Counted from the stretch's first letter, positions 8,364 to 19,300 are shown. The stretch: DNA of 64,000 nt from Amphritea japonica ATCC BAA-1530 (GCF_016592435.1 NZ_AP014545.1:620001-684000), one strand, 5' to 3'. Notes: generated by a model not told the origin, from the letters alone. Translations and numbers: made by a program.

Positions 8364-9839
8364 ATGGGTAGCCCGTTACAGATAATATTTATAGATGATG
8401 ATGCGAGTTCCAGGGCGCAGCTATCAGAACGGCTTAGCTTTGCTGATATCACTCATACAACCACCGATTATGTGTCCTGGTTGCAGGGCGATATAACAGA
8501 GCCCGGTGACCGATCCGTTATCTGGCTGGGGCATTGCTCGCTTCCTATCTCGTTAGAAAAACTGATACATCAGTTTGATCAGCTAGATGACAAACTGCCT
8601 GTCATTGCTATCTCCCCCTGGCCGGAGTTGGACCAGCTCTCACAGAATCTCCAGGAAAAAATTATAGGTCGTCTTAATCCTGATGCTGACCTGGAAGCCT
8701 TAACGGTAATGTTGCACCGAGCGTTGATCTATCGACAGCTACAGCTTCAGTATGCTGGCCAGCCGGATCTCTTTTCACCTAAGTCGGTAGCCAGTCAGTT
8801 TGAGGGAATGGTAGGACACAGTGAGGCGATGGCACTGGTGCGCAAAATGATCAGTCAGGTGGCGGGTCGGGATGTGAACGTCCTTATCACCGGGGATAGC
8901 GGCACTGGTAAAGAGATTGTTGCTAATAACCTGCATAAAGCGTCAAAACGTTCGGCAGGCCCTTTCGTGCCGGTTAACTGCGGAGCTATCCCTGCAGATC
9001 TGCTTGAGAGTGAACTGTTTGGCCATGAGAAAGGGGCCTTCACCGGCGCGATCAGTTCCCGGGCGGGGCGGTTTGAGCTGGCCAATGGTGGCACGCTATT
9101 TCTGGATGAGATCGGCGATATGCCGCTGCCGATGCAGGTGAAATTGCTGCGAGTACTGCAGGAGCGTTGTTTTGAACGGGTGGGGGGCAGTCAGACCATT
9201 GACTGTGATGTGCGCATTATAGCGGCGACCCATAAAGATCTGGATCAGATGATTATCGATGGCAGTTTTCGTGAAGATCTGTATTACCGACTGAATGTTT
9301 TTCCTATTGATATGCCCCGTCTGCGTTCCAGAATCGAAGATATTCCGCCTTTAGTCGATGAGTTTACCCGTCGGCTGGCTAAGGAGGGGTTTGGCCGGCT
9401 GCGTTTTCATCCGGCGGCGATTCGTTCGTTGCAACAACATGACTGGGCTGGAAATATTCGCGAACTGGCCAATCTCATTGAGCGGTTAGCTATTTTGTAT
9501 CCGGATGCGGTGATTGGGGTCCGGGAATTGCCTGAAAAATTTCGTCATATTGAAGAGCCTGATCCTGGGTTATATAAAGGCAATGGTCAGCGCCCCGATA
9601 TTAATGCTGATGCGGTAGTGTCCGGGTCCTCTGGTGGTGAAAGTATCGGACAGGTACTGAATGAGCTCCCCGAGCAGGGGATGGATTTGAAGCTGTATTT
9701 GGAAAAGATTGAGCGGGGCTATATTAATCAGGCGTTAGATCAAACTGCTGGTGTGGTCGCCCGCGCGGCGGATTTGTTACAGATTCGTCGGACGACATTA
9801 GTTGAAAAGATGCGTAAATATGGGATTCAGCGAAAATAA
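8364..9839 (+). CDS. fleQ: Flagellar master regulator FleQ (FlrA), sigma-54 enhancer-binding protein
   Basis: FleQ activates class II flagellar operons with sigma-54 and, in Pseudomonas, senses c-di-GMP through its AAA+ domain. At 491 residues it equals the family length. The N-terminal receiver-like domain (about 1-120) keeps IIFIDDD but has SVIWLGHC where a receiver would carry its phospho-aspartate, as in known FleQ proteins. The AAA+ domain (about 145-380) shows Walker A GDSGTGKE, the sigma-54 contact loop GAFTGA and Walker B LFLDEIGDM. A Fis-type HTH ends the protein (VVARAADLLQIRRTTLVEKM). fleS starts one base after the stop, so fleQSR looks like one operon here. Confidence 0.95.
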   Translation: MGSPLQIIFIDDDASSRAQLSERLSFADITHTTTDYVSWLQGDITEPGDRSVIWLGHCSLPISLEKLIHQFDQLDDKLPVIAISPWPELDQLSQNLQEKIIGRLNPDADLEALTVMLHRALIYRQLQLQYAGQPDLFSPKSVASQFEGMVGHSEAMALVRKMISQVAGRDVNVLITGDSGTGKEIVANNLHKASKRSAGPFVPVNCGAIPADLLESELFGHEKGAFTGAISSRAGRFELANGGTLFLDEIGDMPLPMQVKLLRVLQERCFERVGGSQTIDCDVRIIAATHKDLDQMIIDGSFREDLYYRLNVFPIDMPRLRSRIEDIPPLVDEFTRRLAKEGFGRLRFHPAAIRSLQQHDWAGNIRELANLIERLAILYPDAVIGVRELPEKFRHIEEPDPGLYKGNGQRPDINADAVVSGSSGGESIGQVLNELPEQGMDLKLYLEKIERGYINQALDQTAGVVARAADLLQIRRTTLVEKMRKYGIQRK

Positions 9840-9840
9840 C

Positions 9841-10941
9841 ATGAGCGCTGTCGATAAAGAGATAAATGCCTTACAGGCACAGGTGGCTGAACTACAGGCG
9901 CAGTTAGATCAGTTACAGCGTGATAAACAGGATGCTGAGCAAGATCACTTACGAACTTCAGGGCGTTTGGATGATCTGCTGAATTTACTGCCCGCAGGTA
10001 TTCTGGTGATCGATAGCCGGGGAGAGGTAAGTCTCTGCAATCAGGCATCAGATAAATTGCTGGACGGACCGTTGCAGGGCGAAAAATGGGTATCGGTTAT
10101 TAACCGTAGCTTTGCCCCGCGCAGTGATGATGGCCATGAAGTGTCATTGAAAAGTGGTCGTCGGGTGGGTTTACAGACCCGCTCGCTTGAGAATGAAGCG
10201 GGTCAGTTGGTGATGTTGACCGATCAAACTGAAACGCGCTTGTTGCAGGGGCGTTTGGCGCATTTTCAGCGATTGTCTGAAATGGGGCGGATGATGGCCT
10301 CACTGGCGCATCAGGTGCGTACCCCGCTATCTGCAGCCCTTTTGTATGCCAGTCACCTAATGAAGCCGGAACTGCGTCCAGAGCAGCGAATTAAGTTTGC
10401 CGGGAAGGTAAAGTCTCGCCTGGATAATCTGGAATTGCAGGTTCGGGACATGCTGATTTTTGCCCGGGGGGAGACCCGATTAGAAGATCAGTTGAGTATT
10501 GCTGAGCTTTTTCGTGAATTGGAAGATGCCCTGGATATGCCTCTGCATAGTTGGGATGCTGACTGTGATTGTATTAATCATGTGTCAGATCTTCAGCTGC
10601 ACTGTAATAAAGATTCGCTGTTGGGTGCCATTATGAATTTGGTGAATAATGCCCTTCAGGCCGGGGGTAAGGGAACTGAGCTGGTTATCGAAGCGCGACT
10701 GGTTGGCGATAAACTGGGTATAGAGGTGCGTGATAACGGCCCGGGTATGGATGCTGAGTTGTGCAATAAAGTGATGGAGCCGTTTTTCTCGACTAAGTCT
10801 CATGGCACGGGGTTGGGGTTGGCTGTCGCTCAGGTCGTTGCGAAAGCGCATCATGGTGAATTTATGTTGCGGTCTCAGCCGGGAATAGGCACGCAAGCCG
10901 GATTTTTGATTCCTTATCAGATGAATGAAGAAGTTGATTAA
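9841..10941 (+). CDS. fleS: Flagellar sensor histidine kinase FleS (FlrB)
   Basis: FleS is a soluble kinase that phosphorylates FleR to switch on hook and basal-body genes. From ATG 9841 it has 366 residues: an N-terminal coiled coil (about 5-45), a PAS domain (about 48-130), a HisKA domain with phospho-acceptor His157 in SLAHQVRTPLSAALL, and a HATPase domain with N-box NLVNNALQAGG, G1 DNGPGMD and G2 GTGLGLAVAQ. No membrane segments are seen. In-frame starts at 9802 and 9820 overlap fleQ and would add 7-13 residues. The start after the fleQ stop is preferred, though its ribosome site is weak and translational coupling is likely. Confidence 0.93.
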   Translation: MSAVDKEINALQAQVAELQAQLDQLQRDKQDAEQDHLRTSGRLDDLLNLLPAGILVIDSRGEVSLCNQASDKLLDGPLQGEKWVSVINRSFAPRSDDGHEVSLKSGRRVGLQTRSLENEAGQLVMLTDQTETRLLQGRLAHFQRLSEMGRMMASLAHQVRTPLSAALLYASHLMKPELRPEQRIKFAGKVKSRLDNLELQVRDMLIFARGETRLEDQLSIAELFRELEDALDMPLHSWDADCDCINHVSDLQLHCNKDSLLGAIMNLVNNALQAGGKGTELVIEARLVGDKLGIEVRDNGPGMDAELCNKVMEPFFSTKSHGTGLGLAVAQVVAKAHHGEFMLRSQPGIGTQAGFLIPYQMNEEVD

Positions 10942-11019
10942 CATACTGAGCAGTACTTTCTGTGAAGTAAATTGCAAAGCTGTAATACCGACAATAATGA
11001 AGGCAGGGCCGGGTAACTT

Positions 11020-12393
11020 ATGAGTATTCAAATATTAGTGGTAGAAGATGACGCTGATCTGCGCGAGGCGCTGGTGGATACTCTCGAGTTGGCCGGTTTT
11101 GAATACCTGGAAGCAGATTCTGGCGAGCGTGCGCTGGAAGTTATTGCCGAGTATCCGGTGGATATGGTGGTAAGTGACGTCAATATGGGGGGGATGGATG
11201 GGCACCAGTTGTTGGAAAAAATACTGCAAACTCACCCCTGCTTGCCAGTGATGTTGATTACCGCATACGGTCAGGTTAACAAAGCGGTCGATGCGATACG
11301 AAGCGGTGCTGTGGATTACCTGATGAAGCCTTTTGCACCGGATGCGTTGATTGAGGTGATTAAACGCTATACCGGTACTCAGATAAATGAACAGAGTAAC
11401 CTGCAGCCTGTAGCGGAAGAAACCAGTAGTAAACAGTTGCTACAAGTGGCTCGCCGGGTGGCGGAAACCGATTCTACAGTGCTGATTACGGGTGAGAGCG
11501 GTACCGGTAAAGAGGTGCTGGCTCAGTATATCCACATGCATTCTCCGCGAGCTGATAAGCCTTTTGTGGCGATTAACTGTGCTGCAATACCTGAGAATAT
11601 GCTGGAAGCAACGCTTTTTGGTCACGAGAAAGGGGCGTTTACCGGCGCTTATAGTAGTAATCCGGGTAAGTTTGAGCAGGCGAATGGTGGCACTATTCTT
11701 TTGGATGAGATCTCAGAGATGGATCTGGGATTGCAGGCTAAGTTGTTGCGGGTATTGCAGGAGCAGCAGGTAGAAAGGGTTGGTGGTCGCAAGGTTATCA
11801 ATCTTGATGTGCGGATATTAGCGACCACCAACCGAAAATTGGAAGAATATGTCGCGGAGCATAAGTTCAGGGAAGATCTTTACTATCGCCTTAATGTATT
11901 CCCATTGCAGTGGTTGCCTCTGAGGGAGCGAGTAGCTGATATTGTGCCTTTGGCTCAGCGGTTGCTGGCTAAGTACTCTCGTAAAATGAATCGCACAGCT
12001 GTTTCTATGAGTGATGACGCTCAGCGTGTTCTTCAATCCCACCTCTGGCCAGGTAATGTGCGTGAATTGGATAATATTATTCAGCGGTCGCTGATCTTGC
12101 AGCAGGGAGCGTTGATTGGCCCTGCGGATCTTCATATTCAGCCGGGTAGTATGCATGCGGCTGATATGGCCGGGCGGATAAATTCTGTCAGCCTGAACCA
12201 GGTCGATAGTAGTCAGCTGGGTAATGATATGAAACAGCATGAGTTTCAGCTAATTGTTGATACGCTTCGGGAGACTGGGGGGAGCCGGAAGGACGCAGCT
12301 GATAAGTTAGGAATCAGCCCACGAACGTTACGCTATAAATTGGCTAAGATGAGAGAGGCTGGGATCGATCTTGATGCTGAGCTAAAGGGGTAA
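11020..12393 (+). CDS. fleR: Flagellar response regulator FleR (FlrC), sigma-54 activator
   Basis: FleR is phosphorylated by FleS and activates class III operons with sigma-54. The 457 residues comprise a receiver domain (1-120; acidic pair at 10-11, phospho-acceptor Asp53 in VVSDVNMGGMDG, Lys in LMKPFAP), an AAA+ domain (about 135-370) with GESGTGKE, GAFTGA and LLDEISEMD, and a C-terminal Fis-type HTH (GSRKDAADKLGISPRTLRYK). It follows fleS by 78 bases. It is the last flagellar gene before the acetate-related segment. Confidence 0.95.
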   Translation: MSIQILVVEDDADLREALVDTLELAGFEYLEADSGERALEVIAEYPVDMVVSDVNMGGMDGHQLLEKILQTHPCLPVMLITAYGQVNKAVDAIRSGAVDYLMKPFAPDALIEVIKRYTGTQINEQSNLQPVAEETSSKQLLQVARRVAETDSTVLITGESGTGKEVLAQYIHMHSPRADKPFVAINCAAIPENMLEATLFGHEKGAFTGAYSSNPGKFEQANGGTILLDEISEMDLGLQAKLLRVLQEQQVERVGGRKVINLDVRILATTNRKLEEYVAEHKFREDLYYRLNVFPLQWLPLRERVADIVPLAQRLLAKYSRKMNRTAVSMSDDAQRVLQSHLWPGNVRELDNIIQRSLILQQGALIGPADLHIQPGSMHAADMAGRINSVSLNQVDSSQLGNDMKQHEFQLIVDTLRETGGSRKDAADKLGISPRTLRYKLAKMREAGIDLDAELKG

Positions 12394-12701
12394 AATCCTT
12401 TATTTTCTCGAAATTTAGCGACTATAGTTGTAGAAAATAAGGGCTCTACGACTAATGGCCGGTGCCGGATAGACCAATGTCTAATTATGCTGTAATCAAC
12501 CATTTATTATAAAGTTAACCTCTGATTTTACAGATTTCAGGGCAGCTTGTTTGTCCTGGGGTTTAGTGACCTGATTTGTCTCACCGCAAGAATAATAATA
12601 TCGGCTGGGCAGGGATAGGGAGATGTGATCTGAGCCAGATGAATATCTGGTATCGGGTTACCGCTACTGCAAGAATAAATAATAAGCTAAGGGCATTATA
12701 A
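12394..12701. other. Intergenic region upstream of acs
   Basis: 308 bases without a supportable gene. It must hold the end of the fleR transcript and the acs promoter. An imperfect inverted repeat lies at 12430-12452 (TTGTAG ... CTACGA), a plausible but unproven operator. No consensus sigma-70 pair and no clear terminator hairpin were found. Confidence 0.6.
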
Positions 12702-14651
12702 ATGAGCGATTCTAAGGTATATCCGGTTAGTGAAGAGCTGGCTGCGTCTGCACATATCAATAATGAAAAATATCTGGCGATGTACGAACAGTCCATCAAT
12801 GATCCGGATACGTTTTGGGGCGAAGAAGGCAAGCGGCTGGACTGGTTTAAGCCCTACACTAAGGTTAAAAATACAACTTTTGATCCGCATAATGTCGATA
12901 TCCGCTGGTTTGAAGACGGTACGCTGAACGCTTCGTACAACTGTCTGGATCGTCATCTGGAAACCCGTGGTGATCAGGTTGCTATTATCTGGGAAGGTGA
13001 CGACCCAAGTGACTCTGAAAATATTACCTACCGCGACCTGCATGAGCGTGTTTGTAAATTCTCTAACGCTCTGAAAGCTCGGGGTGTTGAAAAGGGTGAT
13101 GTTGTAACCCTTTATATGCCGATGATTCCAGAAGCGGCTGTAGCGATGCTGGCCTGTACGCGTATTGGCGCGGTGCACTCAATCGTATTTGGTGGTTTCT
13201 CTCCTGAAGCGCTGGCTGCGCGTATCGAAGGTGCAAAATCTAAAGTTGTTGTTACCTCTAACTATTCCCTGCGTGCCGGTAAGTCGGTTCCGCTGAAGCT
13301 GAACGTTGATAAAGCGCTTGAGCATGATGCGGCGAAAGCGCTGGTTGAGAGTGTTATCGTTGTTAAGCGGGTTGAACAGGATGTCGCCTGGAATGATGTT
13401 GATGTTTGGTACGAAGACCTGGTTGCTGATGCGTCTGCTGACTGCCCTGCAGAAGAGATGGAAGCTGAAGCGCCGATGTTTATTCTGTACACCTCGGGTT
13501 CTACCGGTGCGCCAAAAGGTTTGAAGCACACCACTGGTGGTTACATGGTGTATGCGGCGATGACCCATGAGTACGCATTTGATTATAAAGATGGCGATAT
13601 CTACTGGTGTACTGCAGATGTCGGCTGGGTAACGGGTCATAGTTATATTGTCTACGGCCCACTGGCTAACGGCGGAACCTCTTTGATGTTTGAAGGTGTA
13701 CCAAGCTATCCTGATAACAGTCGCTTTGGTCGTGTTATTGAAAAGCATAAGGTTAACCAGTTCTACACTGCGCCAACAGCGATTCGTGCGCTGATGCAGC
13801 AGGGTGAAGATGTGCTGGGTGACTCTGATCTGTCCAGTCTGCGTATTCTGGGTTCTGTGGGTGAGCCGATCAACCCTGAAGCCTGGGACTGGTACTATCG
13901 GATCATCGGTCAAAACCGTTGCCCAATCGTTGATACCTGGTGGCAGACTGAGACTGGCGGCATGATGATTATGCCATTGCCGGGTGCGACTGCGGCTAAG
14001 CCGGGTGCAGCTTCTCGTCCGTTCTTCGGTGTTCAGCCAGCGTTGCTTGATGCTGATGGTAAAGAGCTGGAAGGTGCGACTGATGGTAACCTGGTTATTA
14101 AAGATTCCTGGCCTGGTCAGAGTCGTTCAATCTGGGGTGATCATGAGCGCTTTATCCAGACTTACTTTACGACGTATAAGGGTGTTTACACTACCGGTGA
14201 TGGCGCTCGTCGTGATGAAGATGACTACTACTGGATCACGGGTCGTGTTGATGATGTAATCAACGTATCGGGTCATCGAATGGGTACTGCAGAAGTTGAA
14301 TCTGCGCTGGTAGCCCACCCTGCGGTTGCTGAAGCAGCGGTTGTAGGTTATCCCCATGAAGTTAAGGGTCAGGGTATCTACGTTTATGTAACCCTGCAGT
14401 CTGGCTTTGAGCAATCTGATGAGTTGCTGAAAGAGCTGCGTATGCATGTTCGTTCTGAGATCGGTCCGATCGCCTCACCTGATTTGATTCAATTCTCTCC
14501 AGGTATGCCTAAAACGCGTTCGGGTAAAATCATGCGCCGTATCCTGCGTAAGATTGCTGAGAATGATTTTGATGCGTTGGGTGATACTTCTACGCTGGCA
14601 GATCCGTCAGTTGTTGATGACCTGATTGAGCATCGAATGAACCGTAAGTAA
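12702..14651 (+). CDS. acs: Acetyl-CoA synthetase (AMP-forming)
   Basis: Converts acetate, ATP and CoA to acetyl-CoA in the cytosol, the high-affinity route for acetate use. At 649 residues it is close to the E. coli enzyme. It carries the adenylate-forming P-loop [18 protein letters not shown], the motif [23 protein letters not shown], and the C-terminal [14 protein letters not shown]. Lys609 in the last motif sits at the same number as the lysine inactivated by acetylation in E. coli Acs. Codon use (GGT, CGT, AAC-rich) suggests high expression. The next gene encodes a CrbR/ErdR-type regulator, whose known target in Vibrio and Pseudomonas is acs. Confidence 0.97.
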   Translation: MSDSKVYPVSEELAASAHINNEKYLAMYEQSINDPDTFWGEEGKRLDWFKPYTKVKNTTFDPHNVDIRWFEDGTLNASYNCLDRHLETRGDQVAIIWEGDDPSDSENITYRDLHERVCKFSNALKARGVEKGDVVTLYMPMIPEAAVAMLACTRIGAVHSIVFGGFSPEALAARIEGAKSKVVVTSNYSLRAGKSVPLKLNVDKALEHDAAKALVESVIVVKRVEQDVAWNDVDVWYEDLVADASADCPAEEMEAEAPMFILYTSGSTGAPKGLKHTTGGYMVYAAMTHEYAFDYKDGDIYWCTADVGWVTGHSYIVYGPLANGGTSLMFEGVPSYPDNSRFGRVIEKHKVNQFYTAPTAIRALMQQGEDVLGDSDLSSLRILGSVGEPINPEAWDWYYRIIGQNRCPIVDTWWQTETGGMMIMPLPGATAAKPGAASRPFFGVQPALLDADGKELEGATDGNLVIKDSWPGQSRSIWGDHERFIQTYFTTYKGVYTTGDGARRDEDDYYWITGRVDDVINVSGHRMGTAEVESALVAHPAVAEAAVVGYPHEVKGQGIYVYVTLQSGFEQSDELLKELRMHVRSEIGPIASPDLIQFSPGMPKTRSGKIMRRILRKIAENDFDALGDTSTLADPSVVDDLIEHRMNRK

Positions 14652-14688
14652 TTGTGACTCCGACATAAACGTCGGATTCCAATTAGTG

Positions 14689-14725
14689 AACTCCCTCTCG
14701 ATTTTTATGATCGGGGGGGAGTTTT
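14689..14725 (+). terminator. Intrinsic terminator after acs
   Basis: A 14-bp stem (14689-14702 with 14710-14723, including two G-U pairs) with a 7-base loop and a short T tract (14722-14725). A smaller 6-bp hairpin (14659-14664 with 14671-14676) sits just before it. Confidence 0.7.
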
Positions 14726-14839
14726 GCTTTAAAAGTGGTGTTAATATATGTGGGTGCAGCCATCAGGCTTGACACTTTAAAAGCGGATATATTGCACGTT
14801 TTCACGGATTGAGAGCGGGTAAGGAGGGAGATTAACTTA

Positions 14840-15505
14840 ATGCAACTAGCGCAGAAGATAATCATCGCGGATGACCATCCGCTGTTCCGAGCGGCGCTTA
14901 AACAAGCCGTTACACAGGCTGTTCCTGGCGTTGAAATCGTCGAAGCCGATTCTCTGGAAGCCGTTCAGGCTGCTGTCGATAGTCACTCTGATGCTGATCT
15001 GGTATTGCTTGATCTGCATATGCCGGGTACAAACGGTTTTACCGGGCTGGTATTTCTGCGTGGGCAAAACCCGGGGATTCCCGTGGTGGTTGTGTCCGGT
15101 AGTGAAGAGGCTTCAGTGATGAAACGGGCGCTGGACTACGGTGCATCGGGCTTTATTCCTAAATCATCTCCTTTAGATGTTATTGCTGAAGCGATAACAA
15201 CGATTTTAGAAGGTGAGGAATGGTTGCCGGAAGAGATTGCCGAGGGTGTTGTTGATGTCACTGAGGAAGATCAGAAATTTGCTGCGAACCTTGCTTCGCT
15301 GACGCCGCAGCAGTTTCGGGTGTTAACGATGTTAACCGAGGGACTACTGAACAAGCAGATCGCTTATGAGCTAAATGTATCTGAAGCCACGATCAAGGCG
15401 CACGTAACAGCGATACTTCGTAAGCTGGGTGTTCATAGTCGCACCCAGGCAGTTATTGCTGCTCAGCGGCTCTGTGTGGATCCGCCAAAAACAGATATGG
15501 GCTGA
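14840..15505 (+). CDS. crbR: LuxR/NarL-family response regulator, CrbR/ErdR type
   Basis: 221 residues: a receiver domain (1-125) with acidic pair Asp11-Asp12, phospho-acceptor Asp58 in LVLLDLHMPGTNG and Lys in FIPKSSP, then a LuxR-type HTH (about 150-215) with LTPQQFRVLTMLTEGLLNKQ and VSEATIKAHVTAILRKLGVH. In Vibrio (CrbR) and Pseudomonas (ErdR) this regulator is phosphorylated by a symporter-fused kinase (CrbS/MxtR) and activates acs. Both partners are adjacent here, which supports the name. An AAGGAGGG (14821-14828) precedes ATG 14840. A consensus -35 TTGACA occurs at 14769, but no well-spaced -10 follows. The symbol is assigned by analogy. Confidence 0.85.
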   Translation: MQLAQKIIIADDHPLFRAALKQAVTQAVPGVEIVEADSLEAVQAAVDSHSDADLVLLDLHMPGTNGFTGLVFLRGQNPGIPVVVVSGSEEASVMKRALDYGASGFIPKSSPLDVIAEAITTILEGEEWLPEEIAEGVVDVTEEDQKFAANLASLTPQQFRVLTMLTEGLLNKQIAYELNVSEATIKAHVTAILRKLGVHSRTQAVIAAQRLCVDPPKTDMG

Positions 15506-15535
15506 TATAATTGCTGTTGTTAAGTATGAAATGAT

Positions 15536-15563
15536 AAAGCGCACCTTGGGTGCGCTTTTTTGT
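15536..15563 (+). terminator. Intrinsic terminator after crbR
   Basis: A 10-bp perfect stem (15536-15545 with 15549-15558) with a 3-base loop and a T-rich tail running to 15567. It separates crbR (+) from the convergent protease gene (-). Confidence 0.85.
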
Positions 15564-15565
15564 TT

Positions 15566-16336
15566 TTAGTTGCCGGTAATGAATTCGCTAAAATTGTTAG
15601 CACTGATAACCAGGCTTTGATTATTAATAGTTCGTCCGCGATGGATGCCCATCAATACCCACTGCTTGTTCTGTTTAACTAATACAGGCCCACCAGAGTC
15701 ACCTTCCAGAGTGTTGCAGTTGGTGCGGAGTATTGCTCTGTTTTCGTAGGCCTGGGTGATGCTGCAACGGTCTTCAACGGTTAATACATAGGGTCGATCT
15801 GCCCGGTAACCAGCCTGGGATATTTCTTGGCCGATAGTCATCATATGTTCAGCCGCCAGGGGTAGATGGCCTAACAGGGTGCCAAGCGGTTTGTTTAAAG
15901 TCAGTAGTGCCCAGTCATGTTTGATGAGCTCTGCTGAGTTAAGTGTATGGGGATTGAAGTCGGGGGCGATTGTGTACCCTGAAGCGGTACTCAGGCCCTG
16001 AAATGTATCTTTTTCGGCGCCGGCAACGAAAGTAATGTACTGGGCTGGAAACCATTTACCAGTATTGCTGTTCCAGAGGCAGTGAGCTGAGGTTAATGCC
16101 TGATTAGCGCTGACCAGGGTGGCAGTGCAATGGCCTCTGCCTGCCAGGTTGATTCTGCCGATCATTCGCCAGGGGTGTGCTTCGCTGCTTACCCATTTAC
16201 GTTGCATTGGGTAGCTGGTTGGAGCGATAGTTTGCCATGCGCTCCCGTCTTTTACGTCTTCAGCTGCATAGCTGCACTGGTTGTATGCAAGGCCGGTGCA
16301 GCATATCAGCAATAAAGTAGCGGGTATCAGTGTCAT
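15566..16336 (-). CDS. Secreted trypsin-like serine protease (S1 family)
   Basis: 256 residues with an N-terminal signal peptide (LIPATLLLICCTGLAYNQCS, probable cleavage after the AA at about 24-25). The chymotrypsin-fold triad is complete: His in LTSAHCLW, Asp in KHDWALLTL, Ser in GDSGGPVLV. Paired cysteines (around the His motif, and ...DRCSI/TNCNT...) suggest periplasmic or extracellular disulfides. Its ATG overlaps the crbS stop (ATGA at 16333-16336), so the two are translationally coupled. Substrate and role are unknown. A link to acetate sensing is only positional. Confidence 0.85.
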   Translation of the reverse strand: MTLIPATLLLICCTGLAYNQCSYAAEDVKDGSAWQTIAPTSYPMQRKWVSSEAHPWRMIGRINLAGRGHCTATLVSANQALTSAHCLWNSNTGKWFPAQYITFVAGAEKDTFQGLSTASGYTIAPDFNPHTLNSAELIKHDWALLTLNKPLGTLLGHLPLAAEHMMTIGQEISQAGYRADRPYVLTVEDRCSITQAYENRAILRTNCNTLEGDSGGPVLVKQNKQWVLMGIHRGRTINNQSLVISANNFSEFITGN

Positions 16337-19300
16337 ACCCTGGCTGAAGCGATCAATTTGCTAATAACGGCTCTCAGAGCGGCGGGCTTGATCGGCTTGT
16401 GTAGTAATTCAGCCTGAGTTTCAGCGATCTCTTCTTTGACAGCATCGGTACGATCGGCGGTAATGACGACAGCGGGTATTGGGTGGTGCCAGAGTTCGCC
16501 TAGTTCCTGTAGTGCCATGATGCCGGTACGTGTTTCGTCAAGGTGGTAGTCAGCGAGGATGATGTCCGGCATAAACTCTTGTTCAAGTATCTGGTCTTTT
16601 GCTTCTATGGCGGAGATGGCGGTGAGTACAGAGCAGGACCAGCCCTGGAGCAGAGCGCTCATTCCTTCCAGAATTTTCGGTTCATTATCAATTACGAGAA
16701 CCTTGATGCCCTCTAGTGCTTTACTGCGGGTCCAGCCACGTTTTTCGGGGCGTGCTTTTACTGCTTTAGTTTTATCGCCTAGCGGTACGTTGACGCTGAA
16801 AACGGTGCCTTTACCTGGCCAGGAGCGCACGTTAAGTGGGTGATGAAGCATCAGGGCTATACGTTCGGTAATCGCCAGTCCCAGTCCTAGTCCGTCAACC
16901 TGAGAATGTTTCGGATTGTCAATGCGGCGGAATTCTTCAAATACTTCTCCCAGTTTGTTCTCGGCAATGCCGACACCGGTATCCCATACCTCAATCTGAA
17001 GTTTATTTCCCCGTCGTCGACAGCCGAGTAGTATCTTGCCCTGTTGAGTATAACGGATCGCGTTGGAAAGAAAGTTCTGCAGAATTCGGCGTAACAGTTG
17101 CTGATCTGAGTGAACGACCTGACAGCATTTTACAAAGTGAAAACTGAGGTTCTTTTCTTCTGCCAGTGCAGTGAATTCAGCGCTGAGGTTGTCGAACATG
17201 GTGTCGATTGAAAAGTGGCTGAGGTTGGGTTCCAGTGCGCCGGCATCTAGTTTGGATATATCCAGAATGGTGGTTATCAGGCCTTCTGCAGCTTTCAATG
17301 AGCCGTCTAGGTTGTCGACCAGTTGTCGTGTCTCAATGTTGTGTTGTTGCTGAGCCAGGGCGGAGATAAATAGTCTTGCAGCATTCAGGGGCTGAAGTAA
17401 ATCATGACTGGCTGCTGCCAGAAACCGGGTTTTGCCCAGGTTGGCAGCATCAGCATCGAATTTTGCCTGTCGTAATTCATCCTCGATCAGGGAACGAATG
17501 GTATTTTCTTTGCGTAGTTCTTTGTTTACAACGGATAGAGTGTGAGTCCGTTCATGTACCCGTAACTCCAAGTTTTCATTGGTTTCCTGTAGTAACTGCT
17601 CCGCCTTGCGGCGCTCGGTAATATCCTGGTACAACGTAAAGTAACCGAGTATTTCTTTGGCTTCGTTGAAGTGCGGTATATAGGTTACTTCTGCATAGCG
17701 TATCTGATCATCCGTTGATGGCAGCTCGGTTTCAAAGCGCTGTCGCTCACCCTGTAATACTTTGCTGATATAGGGTTTACGTATCTTAAACTCCTGTTTT
17801 GATAAGGTGTCTTTGCTTGATGTGCCGGCGATGTTATGTCGGTCCAGACCGAAGGTGCGGGCATAGGCTTTATTGACAAAGCGGAAATTGCGCTCCGTAT
17901 CGAGGAAAGCGATCAGAACCGGTACGTTATCGGTATAGTTACGAACATTTTGTTCGCTTTCTCGCAGAGCCTCCTGTACCCGTTTATGTTCTGTAATATC
18001 CATATAGGTGTTAACAAAACCACCGTTAGGCATTCTGTTGCCTTTAACTTCCAGTACCGAGCCGTCCATTCGGTGCCGCTCATAAGAATGGGCTTTACCT
18101 TCTCTCAGTATATTAAGGCGGCTCTCGACGTGATCGTTAATCTGGCCTTCACCATATTCGCCTTTGGTGGCGTTATAGCGAAAAATTTCTTCTATCGGCC
18201 GGCCTACGCATACCAGTCCTTCGGGGTACTCAAACATCTCGATATAGCGTCGATTCCAGGCCACAAGTCGCATCTGCTGGTCGACTACGCTGATGCCCAT
18301 AGTGATGTTTTCGATAGTTGACTGCAGCAGGGAACGGTTAAAGCGAAGTGCCTGCGAGGCTTCATCAACGATGGTTACTACATCGCCGATCTGCATGTCT
18401 TTACCCCGCAGGGTTGAAGCAAGCACGATACGGGCAGAGGATGCGCCAATGACGCCGGCTAACAAACGCTCAGTAAACTGAATAAGTTCTGAGCTGGCTT
18501 TGTCTCCTGAGAGCAAAGGCTCAAGACCTGCTTTGAGGGCGAAGCCGGTAAAAGCGTGCTGTGTTCTGCTGATGCCGAGGAAGCGTTCAGTCAGGATTTG
18601 TAGGTCGCCTACCGTTGCATGGCTAAATACTTTAGAGGGTTCTGACAGGTCTTTATTGTAAACGTCGACGAAGGCGCTGGCCTGAATGCGATCAATGAGT
18701 CTTTGGGGGCTGTACCTTGATACCAGGAAGTACAGCAAGGTGTTGACGGAGATGCTCCAGAAAGCGCCGTGGGTGAGGGGGTCCATTTTGGGGAGGCCGA
18801 ACAGTTGTGTTGGCTTTAATAGATCGGAGCCAAACAAACCAGCTTCTAAGAATGATGTTGGCATTAAGCCGGCGTTGGCCATGGTTGGGAAAACCAGAGT
18901 ATAAAGCCAGATCAAAAAGCCTGCAGACAGGCCCGCCAGTACGCCGTGGCGGGAGCCTGTTTTCCAGTAAACGCCGCCGAGCAAGCCGGGTATAAACTGG
19001 GCGGAAGCGACAAAGGCTAATAAGCCAAATGAGGCGAGAGTGCCCTGATCACCCAGGATTCGGTAGTAGAAGTAAGCCAGGATCATCAGGCAGATAATAG
19101 TGATGCGTCTGACCCTGAGTAGCATTGCGCCCAGGTCTTTATTTTTCGAGAGCTTTAACCATGAAACCCGGAGTAATAGTGGCATAACTATATCGTTACA
19201 CACCATTGTCGATAGGGTGATAGAGGCAACGATTACCATGCTGGTCGCCGCCGATAAGCCTCCAATAAACGCAAACGTAGCCAGGTCTTTGTAACCCTCT

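Noticed and set aside
13179-13913. 244-residue open frame antisense to acs
   Set aside because: It is a shadow frame produced by the strong codon bias of acs. There is no ribosome site, and the product is a basic, low-similarity sequence.
18293-18481. Small plus-strand frames inside crbS (also at 16559, 17376, 17836, 18686)
   Set aside because: All lie opposite the continuous, domain-rich crbS frame and show no independent start signals.
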